A stretch of DNA of 64,000 nucleotides from Halioglobus sp. (GTDB lineage Bacteria; Pseudomonadota; Gammaproteobacteria; Pseudomonadales; Halieaceae): the NCBI GenBank assembly GCA_002699145.1, contig PABK01000061.1, positions 240,605 to 304,604 of the forward strand, given 5' to 3'. Below the pieces are notes generated by a model that saw only the letters and a program-made list of their open reading frames with translations, was not told the origin of the DNA and did no database searches. Each line of letters begins with the position of its first letter. Within the stretch, counting starts at the first letter, position 1. Both the position numbers and the translations under genes were made by a program. Positions 44,763 to 52,548 of this stretch are shown piece after piece.

Positions 44763-46316
44763 CTAGCCAATACCTCTGTTCACGCCCTCCCAGTAGGGTT
44801 CGCGCAGCACCTTCTTGAGTATCTTGCCGGAGGGATTGCGCGGCAGCTCCTCCACGATCTCCAGTTGTCGAGGAATCTTGTAGCCGGCGATCTTGTCGCG
44901 GCAGAACTCGATCATCTCCTCCACGTCCAGTTGCATGCCCGGTTTGGTGACCACGAACGCCAGCAGGGCCTCGCCGAACTTGTCGTCGGGCACGCCGATC
45001 ACCGCCACGTCGGCGACCGCTTCCAGCCTGGCCAGTGTGTTCTCGACCTCGACGGGGTAGATGTTCTCACCTCCGCTGACGACCATGTCCTTGATGCGGT
45101 CCTTGAGGTAGAGGTAGCCCTCCTCGTCCAGGTAACCGGCATCGCCGGTGTGTACCCAGCCATCGGTGAGGTTGGCGGCGGTGGCTTCCGGCAGGTTGTA
45201 GTAGCACAGCATGTTGGTGTCGGATTTCACCCAGATCTCGCCGACCTCGCCGGTCTCGACTTCCTCGCCCTGCGTATCCACGACCTTGACCTGTGCGCCT
45301 ACGGAAGGTCGACCACAGGACCGGAGCAGTTCAGGCTTGCCCGCCAGCGCGCGGCGGTGATCGGCGGGAGTCAGGTGCACCACGGTGCCCGTGGTCTCGG
45401 TCATGCCGTACATCTGGACGAACTCGCACTGGAAGACCTCCAGCGCACGACGCAACACGGTCTCCGAGATGGGGGAGGCGCCGTAGAAGATCGTTTGCAG
45501 CTTGCCAAAATCCCGTTCCTCGACACCGGGGACCTGCAGCACGGCCATGATCATCGCCGGGACCATGAAGATGCTGGTCACGGGATACTGCTCCATGTCG
45601 TCCAGCACCTGGACCGGATCAAAGCTGCGGTGCAGCAGCGTATGTTGCCCGTTGTAGATGCCGGCGATGGCCGACCCCGCCCCGCCGATGTGGAACAGGG
45701 GGGCGCATACAATACCAGCGGAGCCGGCATGCGGGCGCTGCGGCGTGGCGATCACGTTCATCATGGTCAGCTGCAGGATGTTGAAGTGCGAGGTGACCAC
45801 GCCCTTGGGGTTGCCCGTGGTGCCGCTGGTGTACAGCTGGAAAAAGGGTTCGTCCCGGTGCGTCTCGACCGCGGGGGCGCTCGGCGGAAACCGGTTTACC
45901 CATTCCTGCCAGTGCAGGCTGTCGGGCTGTTGCTGCGTGATGATGGCGATCCCGGCTGGCAGTTGCCCACGCAGGGCCTCCAGGGTGTCCTCCATGCCCT
46001 GGAGGACGAACAGCACCCGGGTGTTGGAGTCGTTGATAATGAACGCCAGTTCCGCCGGCGCCAGCCGGTAGTTGAGCGGCACGGCGACGGCCCCTACCTT
46101 GCTCGCGGCCATGAACCACAGCCCGTGTTCGATACTGTTTTCGCCCAGGATGGCGACCCGTTGCCCTTTCTCGACTCCCAGGTCCAGCAAGCCATTGCCC
46201 AACTGGTTGGCAAGTTCATCGAGTTTACCGTAGCTGATGCTGGTGTCGTGGTGACTGAAGCAGGGCGCCTCGGGTGTCGTCCTCGCGTAGTACTCCAGGT
46301 AGTGGTGAACGAGCAT
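44763..46316 (-). CDS. AMP-forming acyl-CoA synthetase/ligase coupled to the modification operon
   Basis: A 517-residue class I adenylate-forming enzyme. Motifs are LYTSGTTGNPKGVVTSH, MYGMTETTGTVVHL, GWVHTGDAGYLDEEGYLYLKDRIKDMVVSGGENIYPVEVE, and the C-terminal NPSGKILKKVLRE. It should make an acyl-AMP and then an acyl-CoA (or another acyl thioester). It begins only 2 nt after the nucleotidyltransferase stop and ends 15 nt before DUF2238, so it is translationally linked to the PqqD/HprK/GT set. That placement is unusual for a fatty acid ligase and suggests it supplies an acyl group for a modified product (inference). Confidence 0.92.
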   Translation of the reverse strand: MLVHHYLEYYARTTPEAPCFSHHDTSISYGKLDELANQLGNGLLDLGVEKGQRVAILGENSIEHGLWFMAASKVGAVAVPLNYRLAPAELAFIINDSNTRVLFVLQGMEDTLEALRGQLPAGIAIITQQQPDSLHWQEWVNRFPPSAPAVETHRDEPFFQLYTSGTTGNPKGVVTSHFNILQLTMMNVIATPQRPHAGSAGIVCAPLFHIGGAGSAIAGIYNGQHTLLHRSFDPVQVLDDMEQYPVTSIFMVPAMIMAVLQVPGVEERDFGKLQTIFYGASPISETVLRRALEVFQCEFVQMYGMTETTGTVVHLTPADHRRALAGKPELLRSCGRPSVGAQVKVVDTQGEEVETGEVGEIWVKSDTNMLCYYNLPEATAANLTDGWVHTGDAGYLDEEGYLYLKDRIKDMVVSGGENIYPVEVENTLARLEAVADVAVIGVPDDKFGEALLAFVVTKPGMQLDVEEMIEFCRDKIAGYKIPRQLEIVEELPRNPSGKILKKVLREPYWEGVNRGIG

Positions 46317-46318
46317 GC

Positions 46319-47443
46319 TTATTCCTCATGTTTTCTGGCCGTAAGGCCCAGGTAATCAAGGTAGAGATAACGTATCCAGGTGAAGAAATCGACCCCCAGG
46401 GGGGCCTGCGCGGGTCCGGCGCTGGCGCCGTAGCGGCAGGAACGCAGGAACAGACGCGCCGCCAGGTGTCCCGGGGTACGCCTGGGGCGGCTGGCCAGCA
46501 TGCGGTAGTCACCGCGCTCGACCCAGCTCACCGGTTGCGCGGCGAGTTGCGCCAGGACCTCGGCGGGAATGTCGGCGTCCCAGGCGTGGCGCAGGTAGGC
46601 CAGGCTGTGGTGCAACTGGCAGATTGTGCGGCTGTGCCGGGCGATGCGCAACAACCGCTCCCAGTCGACACCGGGTGCGGGTCCGCGCAACACGGCGAGG
46701 GCGTCGGGAATCCAGCTCAGTTTGCCGTAGCTCCAGCGCACGCCGTGGTTGCAGGTGTGGTAGAACTGCACGGTGGTATCCGGGAGATAGACGGGCGTGC
46801 CGCGCCATTCGATACGTTGCGCGTGGCGCCAGATGTCCTCGTCGTCCTGCCAGGTAAAGCGGCTGAGCTGGCTGTGCAGGTCTATCTCCGTGCTGTCGCG
46901 GCGGAAAGACGCCCCGTGCTGGAAACGGCGCCTGTGCCAGGTGGCGATTACCCGCGGCCCGGCGCCGGTCGGCCCCCAGTTGGCGTCCATCAGCACCTCG
47001 ACCGCGCGCAGAAAATGCTGCGGCCTGACCAGTACGTCGAGGTCGTGCATGAAGCGCAGGCCGGGGTCGCGGTAGTGGGTCAGCGACATCGCCGCGCCCT
47101 TGAGCAGCATGGCTTCTATGCCCGCCGCCGCCAGGCGGGCGAGCAGGGCGCGGGCCGCGTCGAACAATACCTGGTTCTTGAACCAGGTATGCCGGTAGAC
47201 CACCTGCAGGCGCGGCAGCAGCGGGTCGTCGCCCGCCGCGTCCTGCAATTTGCGGTACACCAGTGGCAGCAGGCGGAAGGAGGCCGAGTCGACATCATCC
47301 AGCTCGCCGCCGTCACACCACTGCCGCCAGGCCGCGGCGGCCGCGTCGGGCTCCAGCAATGCGGCGCGCAGCAACAGCTGCTGCCGCCGGTCCGGCGCAC
47401 AGTCGTACAGGTCGAACTCCCCTGGCGCGGCGCGCGTGTTCAC
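46319..47443 (-). CDS. Nucleotidyltransferase-fold protein (NTP_transf_5 family)
   Basis: A 374-residue protein. The nucleotidyltransferase signature is LKGAAM at 114-119, then RFMHDLDVLV at 130-139 with Asp134 and Asp136 in the metal-binding position. This matches the uncharacterised nucleotidyltransferase family (PF14907) often seen beside HprK- and PqqD-like proteins, for example in lasso-peptide loci. The start is GTG 47443, which overlaps the TGA stop of the preceding glycosyltransferase (GTGA), a coupled junction. The frame stays open well upstream, but that part is only the shadow of the glycosyltransferase. Its likely role is transfer of a nucleotide or sugar-nucleotide to the product made by the operon. 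Confidence 0.82.
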   Translation of the reverse strand: MNTRAAPGEFDLYDCAPDRRQQLLLRAALLEPDAAAAAWRQWCDGGELDDVDSASFRLLPLVYRKLQDAAGDDPLLPRLQVVYRHTWFKNQVLFDAARALLARLAAAGIEAMLLKGAAMSLTHYRDPGLRFMHDLDVLVRPQHFLRAVEVLMDANWGPTGAGPRVIATWHRRRFQHGASFRRDSTEIDLHSQLSRFTWQDDEDIWRHAQRIEWRGTPVYLPDTTVQFYHTCNHGVRWSYGKLSWIPDALAVLRGPAPGVDWERLLRIARHSRTICQLHHSLAYLRHAWDADIPAEVLAQLAAQPVSWVERGDYRMLASRPRRTPGHLAARLFLRSCRYGASAGPAQAPLGVDFFTWIRYLYLDYLGLTARKHEE

Positions 47444-48111
47444 GATTTCTTGCGGTCCATATGGCGCTTCAGCACCTGCAGGTACTCGCGGTGGGCCGCG
47501 CGGTTGCCCAGGCCCTTGTTGCTGTCGTGCAGGCGGCGGTACATCAGGACTTGCGGCAGGGTGCGCTGGGCAAGTCCCAGTTGCAGCAGGCGCGCCGCCC
47601 ATTCCACCACCTCGGCCTGCTGGTAGTGTTCGCTGAACTTTCCGACGCGGCGCAGCGCGGTGCGGCGCATCAGCAGGGTGCCGGGGTGCTGCGCGGCGCT
47701 GGCCGGGTAGCTCGACTGCTGCGGGTCGCTGCCGCTGTCGAATTCGCGTACCTGTCCCCACACCAGGTCCAGGGCGGGATCTTCGTCAAAGGCGGCACAT
47801 TGCAGCGCCAGCTTGTCGCGGACCCAAAGATCATCGGCGTCGAGGAAGGCGATGAATTCACCGCTGGCCAGTTCGCAACCGCGGTTGCGCGCCACACTGC
47901 TGCCCGCATTGTCCTGGTATATGTAGCGCAGGGCCTGGCCGTAGCCGCGCAGGATATGCGCCGTGTCATCCGTGGACCCGTCATCGACGACAATCAGTTC
48001 CGGCGTGACCGCGTCCTGTTCGAGTACCGAATCGACCGCCGCCCCGATATGGCGCGCGCCGTTGTATACCGGGATGACGACGCTGACAAGGCTCGTCCTG
48101 TGCGTGCTGAT
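47440..48111 (-). CDS. GT2 glycosyltransferase with an apparent ATC start
   Basis: A 223-residue family-2 glycosyltransferase. It opens STHRTSLVSVVIPVYNGARHIGAA (the N-terminal GT-A strand), with VDDGSTDDT, and the metal-binding DADD motif is in FLDADDLWVRDKLALQ. In this frame there is no ATG, GTG or TTG before an internal GTG at 47895, and a protein starting there would lack the first 70 residues of the fold. An ATC at 48109-48111 lies 8 nt after TAGGAG and would give MSTHRTSL, so the normal ATG appears to be replaced by ATC. The upstream methyltransferase ends 11 bp before. An ATG-to-ATC substitution, a real rare start, or a sequence error are all possible. Protein identity is sure; start is uncertain. 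Confidence 0.8.
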   Translation of the reverse strand: MSTHRTSLVSVVIPVYNGARHIGAAVDSVLEQDAVTPELIVVDDGSTDDTAHILRGYGQALRYIYQDNAGSSVARNRGCELASGEFIAFLDADDLWVRDKLALQCAAFDEDPALDLVWGQVREFDSGSDPQQSSYPASAAQHPGTLLMRRTALRRVGKFSEHYQQAEVVEWAARLLQLGLAQRTLPQVLMYRRLHDSNKGLGNRAAHREYLQVLKRHMDRKKS

Positions 48112-48122
48112 GGGTAGATCTC

Positions 48123-48797
48123 CTAGAAGTCTTCGAACCAGTCCCAGTCGCGGTCATCGGGCGCGATTTTGCGCAGGCCGGCGAGGCGACAGGGCGGCAG
48201 ACCGGCTACCGTGCGTACTTTGGCGGGCAGAGACTGGCTCACTGCCGGGGGCAGTGGTAGAGCCGCGTACGCCGGGTACTGGCCGAGGTAGCGCAGCAGC
48301 TTCTGCAGTGAGGGCAGGTGCATGTCGTCGAACACCACAATGCCGCCGGTCTCCAGCATGCGGTTGATATAGTAGAACTCCAGCAGCGCCTGGTCGAAGG
48401 TGTGCCAGCCGTCGACAAACGCGAAATCGAAGCGCATGCCCGCGGCGAGCATGCGCGGCAGGCAGGTCTCGGACAGTTCCTCGTGCAGCGTATACGCAGC
48501 TTCGACCCCCGCCTCCGCGAGGTGTCGTGCGCCGAGGCCCTGCCACTGGCCGGACTGGAAGGCATCGATGATGTCGTAGCGTTCGATACCCCAGGCGCTG
48601 GCCGCGTCCAGCACAAACAGGCTGGAAACACCGTAGGCCAGGCCTATTTCGAGCAGCCGCCTGGGCTGGTGGGCGCGCAACCAGTACTGCAGGATCTCGC
48701 CCTCGGCCGCGGGCAGGGCCGAGTGCAGCGCAATCTCCTGGCCGTCGGGGGAGAGCAGGGTGCGGGTTTCGAGGATGCGGGCAAGGGTCGCATTCAT
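48123..48797 (-). CDS. Class I SAM-dependent methyltransferase
   Basis: A 224-residue methyltransferase of the Methyltransf_24-like kind. The SAM-binding region is RLLEIGLAYGVSSLFVLDAA, and the acidic catalytic/metal loop is FVDGWHTFDQALLEFYYI followed by GGIVVFDDMHLPSL. The FVDGxHxxD pattern is that of O-methyltransferases and cephalosporin-hydroxylase-like enzymes acting on sugars or small molecules. It lies 18 bp after a GT2 gene and 11 bp before the next, in the run of GT, sulfotransferase and methyltransferase genes, so it probably methylates the same glycan or peptide product. Confidence 0.88.
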   Translation of the reverse strand: MNATLARILETRTLLSPDGQEIALHSALPAAEGEILQYWLRAHQPRRLLEIGLAYGVSSLFVLDAASAWGIERYDIIDAFQSGQWQGLGARHLAEAGVEAAYTLHEELSETCLPRMLAAGMRFDFAFVDGWHTFDQALLEFYYINRMLETGGIVVFDDMHLPSLQKLLRYLGQYPAYAALPLPPAVSQSLPAKVRTVAGLPPCRLAGLRKIAPDDRDWDWFEDF

Positions 48798-48815
48798 CGC
48801 GGCAGCCGTTGGCCC

Positions 48816-49541
48816 TCAGGCCTGTGTGCGCTTGCGGCGCAGGGAGGCGTGCAGCAGGTTGAACAATTCGTCGTGGATGCGCTCGGCCTGCGCCGACTGG
48901 TTGTGCCGGTGGATACGCCGCTCCAGGACGACGGCGTCGATTTCCGCCATCGGGATGCCCGCGTCGCGCGCCCGGGCGAACCAGTCGGCGTCCGCTGATA
49001 TCGGGTAGCGCAGGTCGAAGTAGCCGATTTGCTCGAACAGTTCGCGGCGCACCAGCAGGGCGCCCGGCAGGTAGCCCGCCACCGGAGTGTCGAGTTCCTG
49101 CAGGCCAAACCACTCGGGCCGTGGCGCGCCGGGCTGCAGGTAGCAGCGCTGCCGGGCCACGCTGTACCCCAGGGCCGGATTCGCTTGCAGCCGCTGCAGG
49201 TGAATCTCCAGGGCATTGCGCGCCCAGCGGTCGTCCTGGTCCAGGAAGCCGATGTAGCGACCCCGGCTGCGGCGGATCCCATCGTTGCGTGCCACCGTTA
49301 CGCCGCCGTTGGACTTGTGCAGGCAATGGATATTGGCGTGCGCAGTGGCGTAGTGCTGCGCCAGGGCGGGACTGCTGTCCGTGGAGCCGTCGTTCACCAG
49401 GATGATCTCCAGGTCCTGGCAGGTCTGGGCAAGGATGCTGTCCAACGCCTCGGCGAGATAGTCCTCGCCGTTGTACACGGGCACGATGACGCTGACCAGG
49501 GGGTCGCTGCCGCCATTGCCTGTGCTGTCACCATTGGTCAT
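48816..49541 (-). CDS. GT2 glycosyltransferase
   Basis: A 241-residue family-2 glycosyltransferase. The fold starts at VSVIVPVYNGEDYLAEALDSILAQT, with VNDGSTDSS and the metal-binding DQDD in FLDQDDRWARNALEIHLQRLQ. The acceptor half includes GALLVRRELFEQIGYFD and ADWFARARDAGIP. It is a cytoplasmic or membrane-associated enzyme transferring a sugar from a nucleotide-sugar. It overlaps the sulfotransferase gene by 14 nt. This is one of three GT2 genes of the same small type in the operon, at 47440, 48816 and 50373. Confidence 0.92.
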   Translation of the reverse strand: MTNGDSTGNGGSDPLVSVIVPVYNGEDYLAEALDSILAQTCQDLEIILVNDGSTDSSPALAQHYATAHANIHCLHKSNGGVTVARNDGIRRSRGRYIGFLDQDDRWARNALEIHLQRLQANPALGYSVARQRCYLQPGAPRPEWFGLQELDTPVAGYLPGALLVRRELFEQIGYFDLRYPISADADWFARARDAGIPMAEIDAVVLERRIHRHNQSAQAERIHDELFNLLHASLRRKRTQA

Positions 49542-50376
49542 CTTTTTCGTATCCCAGTTGCATCAGCAGGTCGCCGTGCCGGCGCTTGAATTCAGTGCGC
49601 AGTTCCCGCGTAAAGTGCTTGCGCCAGTCACCGGCGACGCCGCTGCGGTAATGGTGGTCCGGCTGTACCTGGCCCGGTGAGCGCCCGCCGCTCTTGCGCT
49701 GGAAACTGTGCCGCGTCACGGCCTGCTCCAGCGCCGTCGGCGAGATGTCCCGCGCGCGCCACGCGGGCAGTGTCACCTTGCCGTGCAGGCGTCTGGCGAC
49801 GCTGCCCGTGGCGCGATTATAAAACCTGCGCACCCCCGCTGCCCAGTGTTCGGGCTGTGGCGCGAGGCGATGCCAGAACCGGAACAGCTCCTGCAGGTAC
49901 GGCAGGGGGTCGCGCACCAGCTCTTCCATGCGCCATTCGAGTATGCGCTCGTCGTGGTAGTCCCACGCGGCCATCTCGGCGAACTGCTGCGCACGCCAGT
50001 CCAGCTCCAGCAATAGTCCGTCCGCCTCGTTCGCCGCCCGCAGGGCCTGTCGGTGCGGTACCAGTTCCGGCCAGTCCTGTGTGGGATGGCTGTTGCGGTG
50101 GGAAAAGTAGGCGGAGACCAGTACGTCGCGCGGGTCGCGCACGATATGCACACCGCGGAAGGGCGGCAGGACGGCGAGGTCCTCGCGCCGCGCATTGACC
50201 AGCGCCAGCACCTCGGGCGCCTGCTCGGCGAGGTCGTTTGCCAGGCCGCCCTGCAGCTTGCGCGAGTCGAGCACGGCGCGATAGCGCCAGCCGGCGCCGA
50301 CCGCAAGGCTGCGCAGCATGCCGTGTGTCCAGCTGCTGGCGCAGCGGTGATGGCCAAAGAAGCACAGCAGGTTCAC
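49528..50376 (-). CDS. PAPS-dependent sulfotransferase
   Basis: A 282-residue sulfotransferase. The 5'-phosphosulfate binding loop is FFGHHRCASSWTH near the N-terminus; the 3'-phosphate binding region is GVHIVRDPRDVLVSAYFSH. The conserved C-terminal RSGVAGDWRKHF corresponds to the RxGxxGxW motif. It transfers a sulfo group from PAPS, most likely to a glycan or peptide made by the neighbouring enzymes. It overlaps both flanking glycosyltransferase genes (4 and 14 nt). No membrane segment is seen, unlike Golgi-type homologues. The acceptor is unknown. Confidence 0.92.
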   Translation of the reverse strand: MNLLCFFGHHRCASSWTHGMLRSLAVGAGWRYRAVLDSRKLQGGLANDLAEQAPEVLALVNARREDLAVLPPFRGVHIVRDPRDVLVSAYFSHRNSHPTQDWPELVPHRQALRAANEADGLLLELDWRAQQFAEMAAWDYHDERILEWRMEELVRDPLPYLQELFRFWHRLAPQPEHWAAGVRRFYNRATGSVARRLHGKVTLPAWRARDISPTALEQAVTRHSFQRKSGGRSPGQVQPDHHYRSGVAGDWRKHFTRELRTEFKRRHGDLLMQLGYEKDDQW

Positions 50377-51044
50377 GGCTGGTCACCGCGCAGCGCGCGG
50401 CGATGCCTGGCGACGACCGCCAGCGTCTGCCGCCGTACCTGGTCGCGGTCGCGGGTCATGTTGTCCCCGTGACAGCGACGCAGCAGGGTGACATGATCAT
50501 CGCGCAGCAGGCCCAGACCGGCGCGGCGGGCGGTAAAAAACCAGTCAACGTCCTCGCAGAAGCGCAGCGATTCATCCAGCAGACCGGCCCGCTCGAAGGC
50601 CTCGCGGCGGAACAGGGCGGAGACCAGGCTGTTGGCGAAGTAGGGCTCCCCGCGCGGCCGCCACGCACCGTCGCGCAGCGCGATATCCTGCAGGCGCCCC
50701 TGCACGATGGTCGTATCGCGCTCGTCTTCGAGCCGGGCGAGCTGGCGCGCCAGCCGGCCCGGGGGCCAGGTATCGTCCGCGTCGATGAAGGCGATGAATG
50801 CCGCCCGCGCCTGTGCCAGGCCGAGGTTGCGCGCCGCCGCCGGGCCGCGATTGTCCTGCCGCAGCAGCTCCACCTGAGTGCCGAAGTCTGCCAGGCGCGC
50901 GGCGGAGTCGTCGCTCGAGCCGTCGTCGATGGCGATCAACTGCAGTGGCGCCACGCCCTGTGATAGGACGCTGTGTACGGCCTCGTCGACCCAGCGTGCG
51001 GCGTTGTACACCGGCATGATGACGCTGACGCGCGGTGTGTTCAT
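50373..51044 (-). CDS. GT2 glycosyltransferase
   Basis: A 223-residue family-2 glycosyltransferase. It has VSVIMPVYNAARWVDEAVHSVLSQG, IDDGSSDDS and the metal-binding DADD in FIDADDTWPPGRLARQLARLE, followed by a conserved acceptor-side CEDVDWFFTARRAG. It overlaps the HprK-like gene by 4 nt and the sulfotransferase by 4 nt (ATGA-type junctions), so it is translationally coupled to both. It is the first of three related GT2 genes in transcription order. Donor and acceptor are unknown. Confidence 0.92.
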   Translation of the reverse strand: MNTPRVSVIMPVYNAARWVDEAVHSVLSQGVAPLQLIAIDDGSSDDSAARLADFGTQVELLRQDNRGPAAARNLGLAQARAAFIAFIDADDTWPPGRLARQLARLEDERDTTIVQGRLQDIALRDGAWRPRGEPYFANSLVSALFRREAFERAGLLDESLRFCEDVDWFFTARRAGLGLLRDDHVTLLRRCHGDNMTRDRDQVRRQTLAVVARHRRALRGDQP

Positions 51045-52090
51045 GCGCTTTCCAGTACGTTCTCGATGGCGTCGAGGGTCGAGTCCGGCGACGCGCCCAG
51101 TTGCAGCTCATAGCAGGGCAGGGCGGCGACCAGGCGGCGCAGGAAACCGGCCGCGTCGCGCCCCGCGCCGGGCAACTGGAACAGCGTGGTCGGGGCCAGC
51201 GCGAGAAAGGCCTGGGCCGCGCTGAGTGCGTGCAGTGATGTCTGATTGGCGCCGGTGACGCGCGGCACGAGGATGGCGCACAGTTGCGCACGGCGCCGCA
51301 GTTGCGCGGGAAAATGCTCGCGGGTGTACAGCACTGCCTTCTCCTCGCCAGGCTCGGGTTGTGCGGCAGGCAGCCCGGGCAGTTTGCGTAGTGTCTGCGC
51401 GTCGACCTTGGCGGAATTGTACAGGCTGTGGACCAGCGGACCCTGCGTGGCGAGATCGCACAGCAGGTAGTCGTCGCCCAGGTAGTCGAATCCCGCCAGC
51501 AGCGCTGTCAGGGCGGTGGTGGATTTGCCCGAGCCGCCCTTGCCCGTGAGCAGCACGGCGCGCTCATCGCGGCCCACCGCGGCGCCGTGGACGAGTTGCC
51601 TGCGGGGCGGTGCGCACCACCAGTGCAGCAGGCCGCGCAGGGGAGCCGCGGCTTCCCAGGACGGGCAGCGCGCCGCGTCGTCCAGCCACAGCATGCCCCG
51701 CCGGCTGCCCGGGTGCAGCATGCTCAGCGCTCCCGAGCCGCCCTGCAGGGCCAGGCGCAGATCCGGCCCGGTATCGAAACCGCGGATCTCACCGCGCGAG
51801 ACCTGGTCGTCGGGACGCCAGGGCGGCGTGGGCAGGGGCTGGCCCGTGGAGGCGCTGTCCCAGACAGCGACGCGCAGGTCAGCCGCGGGCGCGGGTGCGG
51901 TTTGCAGGTGCGCCAGTGCGGGCAGGACCTGTGCCAGCATGGCTTCCCCGGCGAACCGGGCCTCCAGGGTCCTGCCGCCGACGTCGAAGGAGTGGGTAAG
52001 GGGCGTGCTATCTGAGCAGGCCGTCTCGAAGGCTGCCCATGCGGCGCGGTGGAACAGGTCGCAGGGCCCGGCGGCAAGCGCCTCGTTCAT
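51041..52090 (-). CDS. HprK-like kinase (HPr kinase/phosphorylase-related)
   Basis: A 349-residue protein. The C-terminal two-thirds resemble the catalytic domain of HPr kinase: LVHGAAVG (167-173), Walker A GKGGSGKST (183-191), and the acidic YLGDDYLL (203-210). The N-terminal 150 residues are not like HPr kinase and should be a separate recognition part. Stand-alone HprK homologues of this sort sit next to PqqD-like proteins and nucleotidyltransferases. In the paeninodin lasso pathway an HprK homologue phosphorylates a Ser of the peptide rather than HPr (known example). I recall database families labelled HprK-related kinase and HPr-rel-A system PqqD that fit this set. No HPr is encoded nearby. 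It overlaps the PqqD-like gene by 4 nt. Confidence 0.85.
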   Translation of the reverse strand: MNEALAAGPCDLFHRAAWAAFETACSDSTPLTHSFDVGGRTLEARFAGEAMLAQVLPALAHLQTAPAPAADLRVAVWDSASTGQPLPTPPWRPDDQVSRGEIRGFDTGPDLRLALQGGSGALSMLHPGSRRGMLWLDDAARCPSWEAAAPLRGLLHWWCAPPRRQLVHGAAVGRDERAVLLTGKGGSGKSTTALTALLAGFDYLGDDYLLCDLATQGPLVHSLYNSAKVDAQTLRKLPGLPAAQPEPGEEKAVLYTREHFPAQLRRRAQLCAILVPRVTGANQTSLHALSAAQAFLALAPTTLFQLPGAGRDAAGFLRRLVAALPCYELQLGASPDSTLDAIENVLESA

Positions 52091-52509
52091 GGTGCGGCCG
52101 CGGGTGTTACCTCGTGAATCGGGTCGAGCAGGAGGAGTTCCTGCAGGTCGGTGAACTTCTGCAGTGCGGGCGCAGCGTAGGGCTGTTCGGGGCGAAAATC
52201 GACCGCGGCGCCGGCCGGGCTGCCCGCAGTTTGCTCGACCGGGACGATGAGCTGTTCATCCAGCAGCGTCTGCAGCGCCCGGTCGACGTCACCATCGATG
52301 TCTGCCGAGGGCAGTGCGTAGCTTGCGCTCAGGCGTGCGTGGATGTCCTCGCGGCAGTGGCCAGCGAGGATGTCCGCCCAGATCGCCTTGCCGCTCTCGT
52401 TCAGGCTGTAATAACTGCCGCTCTCGAAGTTGAGGATGATGGCCTCGCCCTCGATGACCTCGGCAATCACGCTCGGTTCGTTGATGCGATAGATCGCGCT
52501 TTGCTCCAT
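52087..52509 (-). CDS. PqqD-like protein with C-terminal leader-like tail
   Basis: A 140-residue protein. Residues 5-90 are a PqqD/RRE-type domain (VIEGEAIILNFESGSYYSLN, then IWADILAG), of the kind that binds RiPP leader peptides. After a linker, residues 111-134 form a tail with Tyr111, Pro114, Leu116, Phe119, Asp121, Leu122, four consecutive Leu (125-128) and DPIHEV (129-134). The Y-x2-P-x-L start resembles the YxxPxL leader motif that PqqD-type domains recognise in lasso peptides (established knowledge). Here reader and motif are on one chain. The tail ends TPAAAP, with Thr135 as the only hydroxyl residue after the motif. It is the first gene of the operon, with a weak promoter at 52549-52577. 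Confidence 0.85.
   Translation of the reverse strand: MEQSAIYRINEPSVIAEVIEGEAIILNFESGSYYSLNESGKAIWADILAGHCREDIHARLSASYALPSADIDGDVDRALQTLLDEQLIVPVEQTAGSPAGAAVDFRPEQPYAAPALQKFTDLQELLLLDPIHEVTPAAAP
52108..52179 (-). other. Leader-like C-terminal motif of the PqqD-like protein
   Basis: This codes for residues 111-134 of the PqqD-like protein: Tyr-x2-Pro-x-Leu-x2-Phe-x-Asp-Leu, a four-Leu run, then DPIHEV. It is compact, at the end of the protein and outside the folded domain, as a recognition sequence or built-in substrate would be. Confidence 0.55.
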
Positions 52510-52548
52510 GGGTGATCCTGGCGATAACCGTTGCTCACTAAGGGCTTG

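Noticed and set aside
46319..52509. Complete lasso-peptide cluster
   Set aside because: There is no asparagine-synthetase-like cyclase, no leader protease and no stand-alone precursor in or beside the run, so it is not called a lasso locus.
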